Assembly (NCBI GenBank): GCA_008694505.1
Contig: VZDJ01000174.1
Location: 4,907,067-4,971,066 of the forward strand
From: Cyanoderma ruficeps
Taxonomy: Eukaryota; Chordata; Aves; Passeriformes; Timaliidae
DNA length: 64,000 bases
Direction of reading: 5' to 3'
Shown here in pieces: positions 12,011-23,103 of this stretch. A program made the position numbers and the translations under genes. The notes beneath the pieces were generated by a model. It was not told the origin of the DNA. It worked only from the letters and a program-made list of their open reading frames with translations, and did no database searches. Positions within the stretch are counted from its first letter, which is position 1. The number at the start of each line of letters is the position of its first letter.

Positions 12011-12621
12011 CGTTTCACAACTAAACTCCAAGACAGGCTCTGGGATTGTGCAAATGCCCATGCCAGGCTGAGGGGTTTTAGGTGCTCAGATTCTTTCAAG
12101 CCAATTCCTTCTCCCTTGCAGGTCCTGCTTTTTCCAGCTGCAAGTGAAAATTCACTCGAGGGCTGAGCGGGCCTAGGAGGAACTGGAGCAGGAATGTGCA
12201 AAGAGGATAAAGAGCAAGACCAATAGTTCCTGATGCTTCTGGACAATGGAAATGGCATCTGCTAATGCTCTCTCTTCCACTACCCACTGCTCCACAGCCC
12301 TCCCAGCACGGGCTGTGCAGCCTCAGGGTGGGTCAGTTTTTGTCTCCATGCCGGCACGTGGGGAAGGCAGACGTCAGCCCATTCCTCTGTGGCCGTGCCA
12401 GTTTGTACATTCACCATGTCTGGAACAACCTGAGTTGCAGATAGAGATGTTCCTTCAGGGCTCTGCTGCAGAGCGACAGCTTGGGGCATGGAGCAGGACA
12501 TCCCACCAGAGATCCTGGGGAGAGTTGCTGGGGCCACGAGCAGGACATCACCACCACGACCATCCACATGGCCCAGGCACCCAGCACAGGCACAGCTACC
12601 CCTGGCCACGGGAGCGGGCTG
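12011..12621. other. No gene seen
   Basis: G+C-moderate DNA leading into the 27-bp minisatellite. Overlapping frames on both strands are open but look like shadows, and no repeat family is recognised. Confidence 0.4.
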
Positions 12622-12783
12622 GACACGGTGTCCCCACAGTGCAGGATGGGCATGGTGTCCCTGTGGTATAGGATAGACATGGTGTCCCCACAGTGCAGGA
12701 TGGACACAGTGTCCCCTCAGTGCAGGATGGACATGGTGTCCCTGCAGTGCAGGATGGACACGGTGTCCTCACAGTGCAAGGTG
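12622..12783 (+). repeat. 27-bp minisatellite, six units, each with an inverted repeat
   Basis: Units start at 12622, 12649, 12676, 12703, 12730 and 12757, exactly 27 bp apart, with a few substitutions each. The conserved core is GGACA-NNN-TGTCC followed by CAGTGCAGGAT. GGACA and TGTCC are perfect inverted half-sites in units 1, 4, 5 and 6; unit 3 has AGACA and unit 2 has GGGCA. Because 27 is a multiple of three, nine-residue repeats such as MDTVSPQCR appear in translation, but this is a property of the array and does not indicate a protein. Confidence 0.92.
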
Positions 12784-13245
12784 GGAGCAGAGCCATGAGG
12801 GGTTAATGCTCCCGCAGCCGCCAGCCAAGCGTGCTGGGAAGGAGACAACCCGCTGCTCTGAAACTAATTTTACAGCTTAACTCCTATCAAATATCCTGGG
12901 CCCCCCTCAAAAACCCTCTTTGAGAGGAGTGCTCCTAACCCGTTGGAAAACCCGTGGCGTGTTTTGATTGGCAAGGTTTCTTCCAGACGGTGGGAGTTAT
13001 AAATGAACATCTCAGCAGGGCCTGGAAAAGTCCGGCTCATTCTGCCAGCCCGAGACGGTGCGAGTGCCTCTCCACGGGGTCGGTCCCTCACTGGAGCCCC
13101 TCCATCCCATTACATAAGCCCCAAACAGGACATTACTGCATGTGTGTGAACAACTCGTGTTACAGGAACAGCAACTCCTATTCACCGGGAAAATTGCCGT
13201 AGCTCTCAAAAGGCCCCTTTTCTCACAGCCTTTCGGCCGGGAGAG
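12784..13245. promoter_or_regulatory. Possible constrained element, non-coding
   Basis: After the minisatellite the sequence is unique, with retained CpG (GTTGGAAAACCCGTGGCGTG near 12941, CCCGAGACGGTGCGAGTG near 13049) and A+T patches such as GAAACTAATTTTACAGC near 12860. Both strands are open over 12954-13200. Retained CpG in unique DNA suggests constraint, but no exon boundaries or known protein are seen. Confidence 0.2.
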
Positions 13246-15030
13246 CTCAGGGAGCTGCCATGGGCAGGGACAAAGTCCAGCTCAAGCCACTGCACCCATC
13301 ACTCCTCACTCTTTCAGGCTGTGAACCACAGAGGTCCTGCCTGACCACACAGCCCATGGCTGTCCTGCTCTGGGCTGCACACCCCAGCAGGACGCCCAGG
13401 AGCAACCAGCCCCTCCACTGAGAGAGACCTCAGGGCTCTGTGCCAAGCTGTGCCACCTCTCCAAGCCAGTCCCACAGCCCCATGGGCAGCCAGCCCACCC
13501 AGCCCACGGTGGGTCACTCCCAGGGACAGTCCCCATGCTGACATTCAGCCATCAGCCAGTTTTGCAGGGTGAACACTGGAGGTGGGGGCTGTGCTGGGCA
13601 CTGGGTGTCCCTTGATGGATGGAGACTCAGCTGCTCCTGCACCAGCCATCCCAGAATGACTTGTCCCCTGCAATCCATGCCATGCCTCCTTCAGCCTCTG
13701 GAAGACAGTGGAAGCAAGATTACAGGCCCATGCAAAGGTGTGCCCTGGCTCAGAGATGGGTATCTGGCCCCCACAGCATTCCCACACAACAGGCATTGCT
13801 GCTGTGGGTCAGGGTTGCTTCACAGCACCAAAAAATATCCCCATCCCCTTGCTGCCTTCCCCGTCCCATCCCCAGTGTCCTGCCCAAGCCAGGTGGCTGA
13901 AGGGCACCTGCCCCTGCCTGCTGTGCCCTGCCTGGTCCTGCTGTGCTTCTGCTTCCCGGAGCTCTGCCAATGTAGGGTGCCAGCAGTGCTGGCCTGGTGA
14001 CAGATTGCAGCCATAAGTCACCAAATGCCACCAGTCCATGATGTGTTATTGCAATACATCACTGGCATGAGGGGCAGCAGGACCACGGACCCAGCCCGTG
14101 CCCTTTATCAGGCATTTAATTCTGCAGTCCTCAACTTCTCTCCTTTCCCCAGAAAATTAAGGCTGTGTTTACAGTGCATGGGCTGGGAAGTTCCCCAGGT
14201 CACTCCATCAGTGGGCAGGGAAGTGGCAGCAGCCACTTTCCCAGCAGGAGCACAAGCCCCTCTGCATGATGAGCAGGCCGGGTTGTCCCTCTGGCTGTGA
14301 CCTCTTCCCACAATTTAAAAGTCGCCACTGGTTTATCGATCCTGCTTCCCCTTCCCTTCCACAGAGGACAGAGGGATGCCTTAAAGAGGCCATTTCTGTT
14401 GTAAGACAAGTTTTCCCTGAGTCCCACACCTACAGCTGATCCCGTCCTGCATCATCCCATTCCACTTCCCATGTGCAGCATGTACCTGACAGCTCGGATC
14501 CACTGCTCTGGGCTCAGCCTGCTGCTGGGCTGGCGGTTCTGCACACCCTGCAAAGCACAGGCCGCCAAAAACTTTGTTCCTATGTGCAAACTGAGCTATT
14601 CTCATCAGCAGCTGCTGCAGCCACTTCTGTCCTCATCCCTGGGACCACTCGGGCTCCTCAGGAGCTTTCCCTGCAGCCCCCTTGGGGTCACTGCTCCCTC
14701 CTAGCCCCGGTGTGACTGTGACTGCTGTACAAACCCCTCAAAAGTAAAACAGCTCTGGGGCTCCAGGGCACACGGGGTGAATCTGCAACTGCTTCAGAGA
14801 GGAGCTGAAAACATACCTCTTCACCTGGATTTCAGGTTGAATGCTCGCTGTGAAGGGGCCCCAGCTCCTGGTGTCAGTGCAGAGTGAATAGGAAAGGCTC
14901 GTGCCATGCAGTAACAATTCAATTACTTGCTGGGGATGCTGGGGAGAGCTCTGCTCATTTCAATGCTGTGGTGTAGCTCATTTCATGCTGGAATTGCAAA
15001 GCGCTCACTAGTCCCACACACACATGGCCC
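13246..15030. other. No gene seen; one CCAAT/C-EBP-like inverted repeat
   Basis: The stretch is largely featureless. At 14040-14060 GATGT and ACATC flank a central ATTGCAAT palindrome, which resembles a C/EBP core. Open frames around 13300-14040 on both strands are shadows of each other. No transposon fragment is recognised. Confidence 0.45.
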
Positions 15031-15660
15031 CTGGAGAGCCTTTTCCAATTAATAATCATTAACATTCACTGCTTCAATAAGTAAAATGATTTCTGCATCA
15101 TCAAAGAGGGCTGGCTCCTCTTGAAAGCCAGGCAGCGTGCTCCAGGCTGGCACTCTGACAGCCATGTGAGGCTGTGGGGCACGTGCTGAAGCAAACACCT
15201 TCCCAAAATGCCCTGTGACAGTGCAGAACCCACTGATACACTTCTATTTCATCTTCCCATGCTCTTGTGCTTATCCTTTACTTACTCAATATCATTTCTG
15301 CAGTAGAAAATTTTGGCCGAGCAGATTAACACACTGTGAATATCTGGCTTTGGGAAGGATTTCCTTGAGCAGTGGCAGGTTTGGAAACTGCACCTTTGCT
15401 GGTAAGAGGATTTGCTGCTCAATATTTTTACCCACAATTAGCTTGCCTTTGTAACATGCAGCAGTAACTGAGGACTAGCACAAGAACAACCCCTTCATGT
15501 TTATTTTGTGGGAAAATTTTATCGTGCATCTGTTGGCATCCAGATTTTAAAAGTTCATCCAATGTTAATCATGTGGTAATTTACATTTGTGTGTGACCTG
15601 TTGTTCATCTGCTGCTGGCACTCAGATATCAAATTGCACTTCTAATTTTAGGCGCTGGGG
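15031..15660. promoter_or_regulatory. A+T-rich candidate element(s)
   Basis: Two A+T-rich patches. The first, 15046-15110, has AATTAATAATCATTAACATT and a homeodomain-like array. The second, about 15480-15620, includes CCAATGTTAATCATGTGG near 15560 and GTAATTTAC near 15575. The stretch between them is ordinary. Regulatory function is inferred from motif density only. Confidence 0.22.
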
Positions 15661-18187
15661 TTTGCCAGGTGTATTTTTGCAAATGAATCTTTGTCCTGTC
15701 TTTTTGGAGGGTCACACACGCACATCCTCCCAGCTTTGTGTGTTCATCCAGCCCCGGGGACACAGTTTGGGGATCTGTGGCAAACCCAGCTAGAATTTGG
15801 GGTAGATTCATGGAAAAAACAGAGAGCCCAAGGCACCACCAGCTCCCCATGGACCTTATCTGCAATGAGGTTTTCAAATACCCCTCTCCTGCTGAAGCTG
15901 GATGTCCTCTGGCTTCAGCTGCCCATGGACCCCTGCAGTCGGTGTGCCTTGGGTGACACCTGGCTTGGTGGAACAGAGCAGAGCCACCAGTATCCCCTCC
16001 ACCAACCCCAGACCTGGAGCACCAGCTGCGACCTCACCACAACCTTCCCAAAACACAACTTGCCCCCACCTCTCCAGAACATTCCCCACTGGAATCAATT
16101 TTCTCTTTTGAAGCTGCAAAGAAATTTGGTACAATCCCAGCGCTCTCGTCAGTCCAGAGCTGTGCCAGCCTGGGGCTTGGGGGGGCCAACAGGGATCTCA
16201 TGCTCTGTGCTCACAGCACCGGGGCCACGGGAACAAGGGACACAGCAACAAAGAGCTTGTGAGGTCAGGCTCGGTGCCAGCGGGCCGGGCTGTGAGGCTC
16301 AGGGCAGGGGATGCCTCCCAGCACGCTTTGTCCGTGAGCAGCGCTCATGCCAAGCGCCACGGCGAGCAGGGAATAGGTCATTCACGCTTGAGCTGAAATC
16401 CCAGTCGCATTATATCACTTACAGCTAATTAGCAGGCTCCAGGCACAATGCAGCGAGACACTGTTTCTTGCAGGAATGGATAACTGGGGACAGCCCTGAG
16501 CACAGACCACGTTCACCTCCTCCCTCCCCGCTTGGCACAGAACCTCGGCAGGCTCTGGGTACAAACCTCCCAGCCCGGGCTGAGCCCAACAAGTGACAGG
16601 TTATGCTGGAAGGCTGCAGGAAACCGTTCCCAGAAGAAAGGCTGCATTGATCTGCAGGGCCAGGGTCCTGGCTCTCCCCCACACTCACAAAGTTGGGTTC
16701 CTCTGCACTCCTGGATGTCCAGGCAGCAGCAGGAGCTGACTCAGCCTCTGCCCTCTCCATCACTCACCTCAAGGCTGTACCATCATTGTCTCCAAATTCC
16801 ACCGAGGGGCTGCACGGCAGAGCCACGCTGCTCCAGGGACAGCAGCCAGGCTCGGTGACGCAGGGCAGCCACTCTGGCTGTGAGGGGACCATAAGGAAAG
16901 GGGTTGCACACCAGTCCTCCTTGCCAGACCCCTGAACTCTCCTGCCAGCACACAGGGGCTGGGCCAGCCTCTCCAGACCTTCAGAGTGGGCAGGGTACAC
17001 CAGGAGGGTCTGAAAGGCAGAGGACAGGTGGAAGCAGAGCAGGACCCTGCTGGTCTCCCACCTGCTGACCCCAGGAAGGCAGGGCTGCAGCTGCCAAAAC
17101 TGAGCCTGGACACAGTGAACCACGGAGACCACGGGAAGAGCCAAGGATTCCCTCGCTCCCCCATCAGCATCTCCTGTTGCCTGGTTTGGCACACTTCTGT
17201 CCCCATTGTGGGGCTGCCCCTGGTGCAGGGCCAGGAAAAGGATCTTCCCATTAACCGAGGAACCAGTGCAGACAGGGCAGGACTGTGCAGGAACAGGAGC
17301 AGGCCAGGGATGGGGCACAATTCCTCCAGTGAGGGACGGGCCACTCCAGCCTAATTAGGGCCCAAGCCTGGTTCCATTTCATCCCTGAGAGACTGCAAGA
17401 TCATGAATTTCCTGGTTTTCCACTGCCTTTCCCAGATGAGCCATGGCCTCAGACAGGAGACCAGAAGAGCTCCAGTTAAGGAGTCGAGCCCTTCTGACAG
17501 AATGCAGATCTGCACTGCTCCCGTTCCAAAACATTTTGCTCCTGAAGGTGCCCAAAGCGGAGGAAAATGAGGACATGGGAAGCAGGCAAGCATTTTGCCT
17601 TCTGCCATGGGCTGGAGAGATGAGCTGGGCTGGCTCTGTGTGAGGGGAGCTGACCTCCCACCACAGCTGGGGAGCCCAGTCTCAGATGCCCAGCAGGGAC
17701 AGGGGAGGTGACAGTGGTGGCTCTCGTCTACAACCACCTGGGCTATTTTGGAATTAAAGCAGCCGTACCCAGTCTCAGAAAGCTGGTTAATCTAACCCAA
17801 GGACACACTGGCCCCAAAGAGGAGCACTGACACAGGGTCACCCTGTGCTCTTCCACCATGTGGTGGCAGTGGCAGAGATTCCCCCCTGTCCCTCTGTCCC
17901 CCGGCCACCTGCAGGGGTGGCCCCTCTGACAGGACCCCCCAGCCTGGCAGCTGCAGCGTGGGCAGGCTGGGCACGGAGAGCTGGTGAAAAGTCCATCTCA
18001 CTGCCACTGTAAACACCTTAAAAACATTTCCACAGGTTTCCTGCCTGCGCTGCCCTGCTGAGGAGCTGGGGAACAAACACACTCTGTCGGGTTTTGCTTC
18101 ATTCAGGCACTACTGATCAAGATGGAGCTTTTTCATTTTCTATGATTGTTACTATTCATGTCAGTCTGGACTCTTTGCAAAGGAATA
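15661..18187. other. No gene seen; one CpG-retaining patch
   Basis: No supported exon. A patch at about 16255-16440 keeps several CpGs (GCGCTCATGCCAAGCGCC near 16341) and ends in ACAGCTAATTAGCAGG near 16422, which combines an E-box-like CAGCTA with a homeodomain core and could be a small regulatory element. The rest, including the long open frames on the - strand at 16764-17344, has no recognisable content. Confidence 0.4.
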
Positions 18188-18232
18188 TTTGAAAAAAAAA
18201 AATAAAAAACAAAAACAACAACAAAAAAAAAG
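18188..18232 (+). repeat. A-rich low-complexity tract
   Basis: About 45 bases made almost entirely of A with occasional C and T (pattern A-runs broken by AAT, AAC, CAACAAC). No identifiable retroposed body lies immediately upstream, so it is not called as a retrocopy tail. Confidence 0.8.
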
Positions 18233-20385
18233 CTTTTTCTGACTTTTTTGCCAGAAACAAAGGATGTACTTCTTTTTAGCAGTTATGTGGATAGTTCAGT
18301 TCCAGCCACAGTTCACAGAGGCTGTTTTGGAGCAGACTTACCTGGCTGTGCCCCACATCACCACACACTGAGCAGATGCATCTCAGTCAATGTGCTCCAT
18401 GCATTTAAGGGGCATTTTTTTTTTGGAGAGATGTCGGCTGAACAGTTTAACTAATTACTTACAAAATCATTTTCTTACTTGGCAATAACAGCCACCACAT
18501 GTTCTGGGGCTGGCCTGGGCTTCAGGCAAACATTACCTCGTTTGTTCATTTCCCACCTGAGAGAATGAGAAATGCTCTGGTTTTATACAAGTTATTTCTA
18601 CAAAGCTGCCCTTAATACACCAATAAAGAGAGGATTCCTGCAGGCCAAGGACCTGGGGCACTTTGAAATGCAGAGTTTTACTGGACTTGCAGAGGCATAA
18701 GTTGCAGGATGGAAACCCTGGATTTCAGGAGCATGGAGAGGATCTCCCTGTGCTGCTGCAGGCAGCAGCCTCACCCCTCTGTCTCCAAGGAAATGTCTGG
18801 AGACCCCAACCTCAAACTGGTTCAATTTCTTCAATAACAGTGTCAAACCATCAGCTAAAACATCCTGAACACACATGAGCAGCTCTCCCCAGCTCTGCAC
18901 CCCTGGGACACCCCCCACGCCAACCCAATAGATTTACATTTATCCACTTGGGAAAAAAGCCCCACCCTCACACAGCAAATAATTTTCATTCCCAAAGCTG
19001 ACAAAGAGGGAGATGGAGCTTCCAAGGCCATGAGCACACAGGGGTGTGACCCCCCAGCCTGCACTGCCTGTGTCCCAGAGCCAGAGGTCCCCTCAGGCTG
19101 GCAGGTGACAACAGTGTCCCAGGGCCAGACCCAGGTGAGGACATGGCACTCGTGGCCACCAAACCCTAGTAAGTCCCAGGTCCCCTACACAGAGCTCTCT
19201 GTACTCACACAGGGCTCTGGGAAAAGCCAAAGAAATGAGCAAAAAAGCCATTTTTGAGGCTATTTTGAGTGCTGGTGGATTATATTGTAATGCAGCCCAA
19301 GTGCCAAAATACACTATGCTTGGGGGTATGTAAACTAATTCCCAAAAAATTCTTAGGACTTTATTCCACTGTCCTGTCCCTCGGTCTGACACAGAGCCAA
19401 GCCCTGCTCAGCACCACCACAGCCTATTAGAGATTTTGCTCTAAGCAGCTTGAGAGTGTTTATTTGGTGTGCAAAGAAGATTGGAGCTGGGAAAAGCACA
19501 AAAAGGATTATTCTGTTTATCACTCAGCTTTCCCTGGCCAATCTCTATTCATGGAAAAAGTCATTTACTCGGGTTATCCACAGGCTTTGCTCGCCAGAAA
19601 GTGTTGAAAGCCCTGAAAATTAGAGAGATGCAGAATGGATTGGAAAAACGTAAGGCACTTAGAAGCCTCTGACACCCAGAAATACACCAACACAACACAA
19701 GGCTTTTTCAATCCTAACTTTCCCCACCGCTAATAAGAAACTGTCCAAGTCCCAGCACGTGCCAGTTAAACCGCTCCAAAGGCCAGGCAATAATTAGATG
19801 GATTGTCAAATCTGGGAGGTTGGGTCTTGAGAAGAAAATCAGAAACCAAAACATCAGATTGGCATAACGAGTTCTTCATTAATTCTTTTCTTTCGCTCTT
19901 TGCTTTTTATACGGTCTCCAAATGACGTTTGATTTTATTTCCATTGTAGCAAACACGAAGCAGGAATCCACCGGGCTCGTGCAATAACTACAGACAGAGG
20001 GGGAAAAGGATGAGGCAGGCTGGAGGGCAGGGCTCACAGGACAACCCTGTGGGCATCCCAGGCTCCCTTTGTCCCCTGGCTCCCCTTGTCCCCAGCTGGG
20101 GTTGCTAACACAGCTGCTGTGGGGAGCCACGTCACAGGGTCCAGGATCTGCTCTGCATGGCTGGATCACTCCAAGGAGGAACCCAAGGATGTGTGAGTGC
20201 AGTGCTGCCAGGGGAATGCCCTCTGCTCCTGGCAGGCACAGAGCTGGCATGTGACACTCACAGTGGCAGCCGGTTGGGGACAGGGACCCTCATGTGAGGC
20301 CACACAGCCCCCAGCTCCCTCACACCCCAGCCGGAGTTGGAGCTGGAGCTGCCCAGACGGCTGCTCTGACACCACGGGGCCTCCC
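18233..20385. other. No gene seen
   Basis: Ordinary non-coding DNA. A T-run of 9 ends near 18423. A pyrimidine-rich patch with TTCATTAATTCTTTTC lies near 19875. No repeat family or exon is recognised. Confidence 0.45.
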
Positions 20386-20690
20386 TGAAAAGGGAGATTG
20401 TTTCTCAAAAATAAATATTAAATAACTCTAAAATTTCAAATAATTCAGAGCTCTGCTGTTTTCCATGCATTATGAAAACAAAATTGAGGGGGAAAAGGTA
20501 TGTAATACGTTTCCTATTTCCTGTTTCTGCAGCTCTGCATGTGCCCCGGGGGATCAGCACAAGTGGAATTATCTCTCCTCTGGCTGGGAGCGTTCATTTC
20601 AGGCCAAAAATACCAAAAAAGTATGAACTAATCCCTACATAGAGCTAGGAAGTGTGGGATCGCAGGCCAAATGCTGAAAAATGAGGCAAT
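20386..20690. promoter_or_regulatory. A+T-rich patch, weak regulatory candidate
   Basis: Contains AAAAATAAATATTAAATAAC near 20407, TTTCAAATAATTCAG near 20434 and CCATGCATTATGAAAAC near 20463. Mostly low in CpG. The function is uncertain. Confidence 0.18.
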
Positions 20691-20937
20691 TTTCCCCATT
20701 TCAAGAAGTGACTAAAATCCCTGTGCTGTTCTCCGCACAGGCGTGTTCTGTTCCAGCCCAAACCACTTCAAGAGCCGGATCAGATCGTCTCTCCGGGAGC
20801 AGACAGCAACGGGGATCTGGTGCTCAATGCAAACATTGTCCCTCTCCCAGGAATCCCTGCATGGAGAAGGGGGCACTGCTCAGATATTGTTTCATTTTAT
20901 TTTTTTTTTTCCTCTGTGGTGCTTGGAGCAGCGGGAA

Positions 20938-21060
20938 GAGCAGCATTAAATACATTAACGACCGTGGAATATTGGAGCAAGATCTGGAGACCAATAAACT
21001 CGGCACTGGGAGCGGGATTAGCGCGGCACGGAAGCACCTGGAGGATTTGGGGTGGGAAGG
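20938..21060 (+). other. Unproven exon candidate
   Basis: A strong T-rich tract at 20890-20912 precedes an AG at about 20928-20932. The following segment is open and reads plausibly as protein (KSSIKYINDRGILEQDLETN). No convincing donor is found: the nearest candidate, CACAG followed by GTTTTG near 21149, is weak, and the frame runs on to a stop at about 21223. It matches no family I recognise. A conserved non-coding element with retained CpG is an equal alternative. Confidence 0.12.
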
Positions 21061-22039
21061 AGCAGCCCCTGCTCTAGGAGGGGGAGATTTGGTTGGGATG
21101 CCAGTGCAGGACATGGCAGCCTCTGGCTCCTGCAGCCTCTTTACCACAGGTTTTGCCCAGGAGCTGGGATCAGAGCGTGGCAGGAGCAGACACGGTGCAG
21201 AACCCCCTGCATGGGGCGAGTGACCACCAAAACTCGTGGTCACCACACCTGTGGGGAGAGGCAGAGCAGTGCCTGCAGCTTCTGGAGGAGGGAGGGATGG
21301 GGGAAGGCAGGAATCACCTCTCCTTCCACAAAATACCTGCCAGCCAAAGGCAGGAGCCGGCATGAGATGTAAAAACGACAGGAATGTGATGCTCTGGTTG
21401 CATAACAGCAAAACAGCCAAGAACACAGCAGTCAATCCTCGCCCTGCACCCAGCAGCTTGTGCACTTCATGCCACGAGGGTTTTCCCAGTTGGGGTTGGA
21501 GAGTCAAGTGTAAATCCCACCTTTGGCACCCTCTGAATAACTCATTTACTCTGTATGACCCGCAGCTCTGCTGGCCACACATTCAGGGGGTTCCTCATTC
21601 TCAAACACATCCTTCAGATTTCCAAAACCCAGGGAACACATGCAGGGATGTGCATGTTCTTACACGGTTTGCTGTCTGGCCCAATTTACTAAACTGCACT
21701 TCTATTTAAAAAAAAAAAATCACTTTCTAAAACTTCATTAGCACCACAGAGGAAAAGAATCCGTGTAAGATTCCACCTTTTCATATTTCTTTCTTTTGAT
21801 GGTGCAACTTCAACTCCCCATCAACAAAGATCCTGCTTGGAACTCGATTCCTTAAAAAAAAAAAATGCCAAACAACCAACTTGACAAGAAGCCACTCGAG
21901 TTTTTTAACATGACAATTCCCAGAGTGTTTATCAGCCTGGAGTCCTGTCCCCGATTAACAACTGGTTTTGGAGGAGGGGGAAGATGTTTTTATCACTCAA
22001 AGCTGCACGGCACGGAAGGAAGGTTGAGGACACGGACTC
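21061..22039. other. No gene seen; one perfect hairpin
   Basis: GTGACCAC at 21220-21227 pairs perfectly with GTGGTCAC at 21236-21243 across an 8-nt loop, an 8-bp stem that may be chance. A-runs of about 12 lie near 21709-21719 and 21853-21865. No transposon or exon is recognised. Confidence 0.45.
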
Positions 22040-22230
22040 TTGGTGTGCGCAGGGTGTGAGGAGCCGAATCCAGCACCGGCCCCGTCCACCCCGCGCCGGC
22101 CAAGCTCCGCCTGCTCCGGGACACCGAACCCGTCTCCATCTGCGCCGGTGCCGCCACCGCGGAGCTCCTGATGCTGCTGGAGGCAACGCCAAAAAAAAAA
22201 AAAAAGAGAGAGAGAAGAGAGGAGAGGAAT
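22040..22230. other. Small CpG islet abutting a poly(A)/GA tract
   Basis: Between about 22066 and 22170 there are roughly 15 CpGs in 105 bases (for example CCCCGCGCCGGCC and CGCCACCGCGGAGC). At 22191-22205 the sequence becomes 15 A, followed by a GAGA-rich purine run to about 22228. G+C-rich DNA ending in poly(A) can mark a retrocopy, but I find no target-site duplication and cannot identify a parent. A CpG-island promoter nucleus is the alternative. Confidence 0.35.
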
Positions 22231-22627
22231 CATGGCAAGACAGAGCATGCTCTGACAGCCGTGCCCTCCCCCAGCCCCTTTGCCCAGTTTCCCATTTTCT
22301 TGTCCCTTTTTTCTTTTTTTTTCCTTCGCTTTAATCTTCCCACTGAGGTAGTTGGGCCAGGCCAAGTTCCGAGGCTTTTCAGACTCCAGACTATTTTCTG
22401 TAGCCCTGTCTGAAGGAGAAGGGGGGAAAAAAGTAGCTAAAGATTTTCCAGTGGGAAGCGAGTATTTTCTCTTCTCCCATAACACAGACACAGCCAAAGG
22501 AATTTTTCTCAAGCTTGACAACAATTCACCTTCAGGCAAACAACAAGCATGGAAAATTTAAGCCCAGCAGGTGAATGTTTGGGAAAATTTTTAGCCTATA
22601 GAAATTCTCATGTAACCTTAACTATAG
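22231..22627. other. No gene seen; T-rich spacer
   Basis: Includes a pyrimidine run (about 22301-22324). Nothing else is recognised. It separates two CpG-dense patches. Confidence 0.4.
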
Positions 22628-22705
22628 GGGTCGCTCTGTGGCATCGCTCATCGCGGGCTCCCTCCGCCGCCGCGCTGGCAGCCGCGTTCCCAAGGACGGC
22701 TGAAG
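22628..22705. other. Second small CpG-dense patch
   Basis: GTCGCTCTGTGG through CCGCCGCCGCGCTGGCAGCC to GGACGGCTG carries about ten CpGs in under 80 bases. Together with 22066-22170 it makes a split CpG island about 600 bp across. No TATA box or first exon can be assigned. Confidence 0.35.
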
Positions 22706-22871
22706 GATTGGCATGAGAAAATAGGATCTTGGGGGGAAAAAAAAATAAAAAAATTAATGTACCCGGCCCCTTGAAAGCACTGCACACGGGCTGAAGCTGT
22801 GCTGCAAGCCGGGTCCCCAGCCAAGAGTCACTGCCACCATCCACACTGGCTGGACGGCTGGGACAGCAGGC

Positions 22872-23103
22872 AGGGATCCTGGACAGGCAGGGAGCCCAGG
22901 AGGGCAGGGATGTAGGGCAGGCAGGGATCCCAGGAGGGCAGGGATGTAGGGCAGGAAGGGATCCCAGGAAGGCAGAGAGCACAGGAAGGCAGGGATGCAG
23001 GACGCGCAAGGATCCCAGAAAGGCAGGGATGCAGGCAGGCAGGGATCCCAGGAGAGCAGAGATGTAGGGCAGGCAGGGATGCAGGCAGGCAGGGATGAGG
23101 GGT
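22872..23103 (+). repeat. 17-bp minisatellite with 34-bp alternation
   Basis: About 14 units of 17 bp (two of 16). GGCAGGGATCCCAGGAG alternates with GGCAGGGATGTAGGGCA, giving a 34-bp dimer period. Repeat phases of AGGGAT-type cores fall at 22889, 22923, 22957, 22974, 22991, 23008, 23025, 23041, 23058, 23075 and 23091. The array lacks stops on the - strand, which helps create a 312-codon open frame (22828-23766) that I do not accept as a gene. Confidence 0.9.

Noticed and set aside
12481..12798. Protein with nine-residue repeats
   Set aside because: The period comes from a 27-bp minisatellite. The frame is also open on the opposite strand.
18188..18232. Tail of a SINE or retrocopy
   Set aside because: No tRNA-like promoter or recognisable body upstream, and the tract is only low complexity.
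21220..21243. MicroRNA or structured RNA hairpin
   Set aside because: The stem is only 8 bp with an 8-nt loop, too short for a precursor.
22191..22205. Poly(A) tail of a processed pseudogene
   Set aside because: No target-site duplication or identifiable parent sequence upstream. The A-run merges into a GA repeat.
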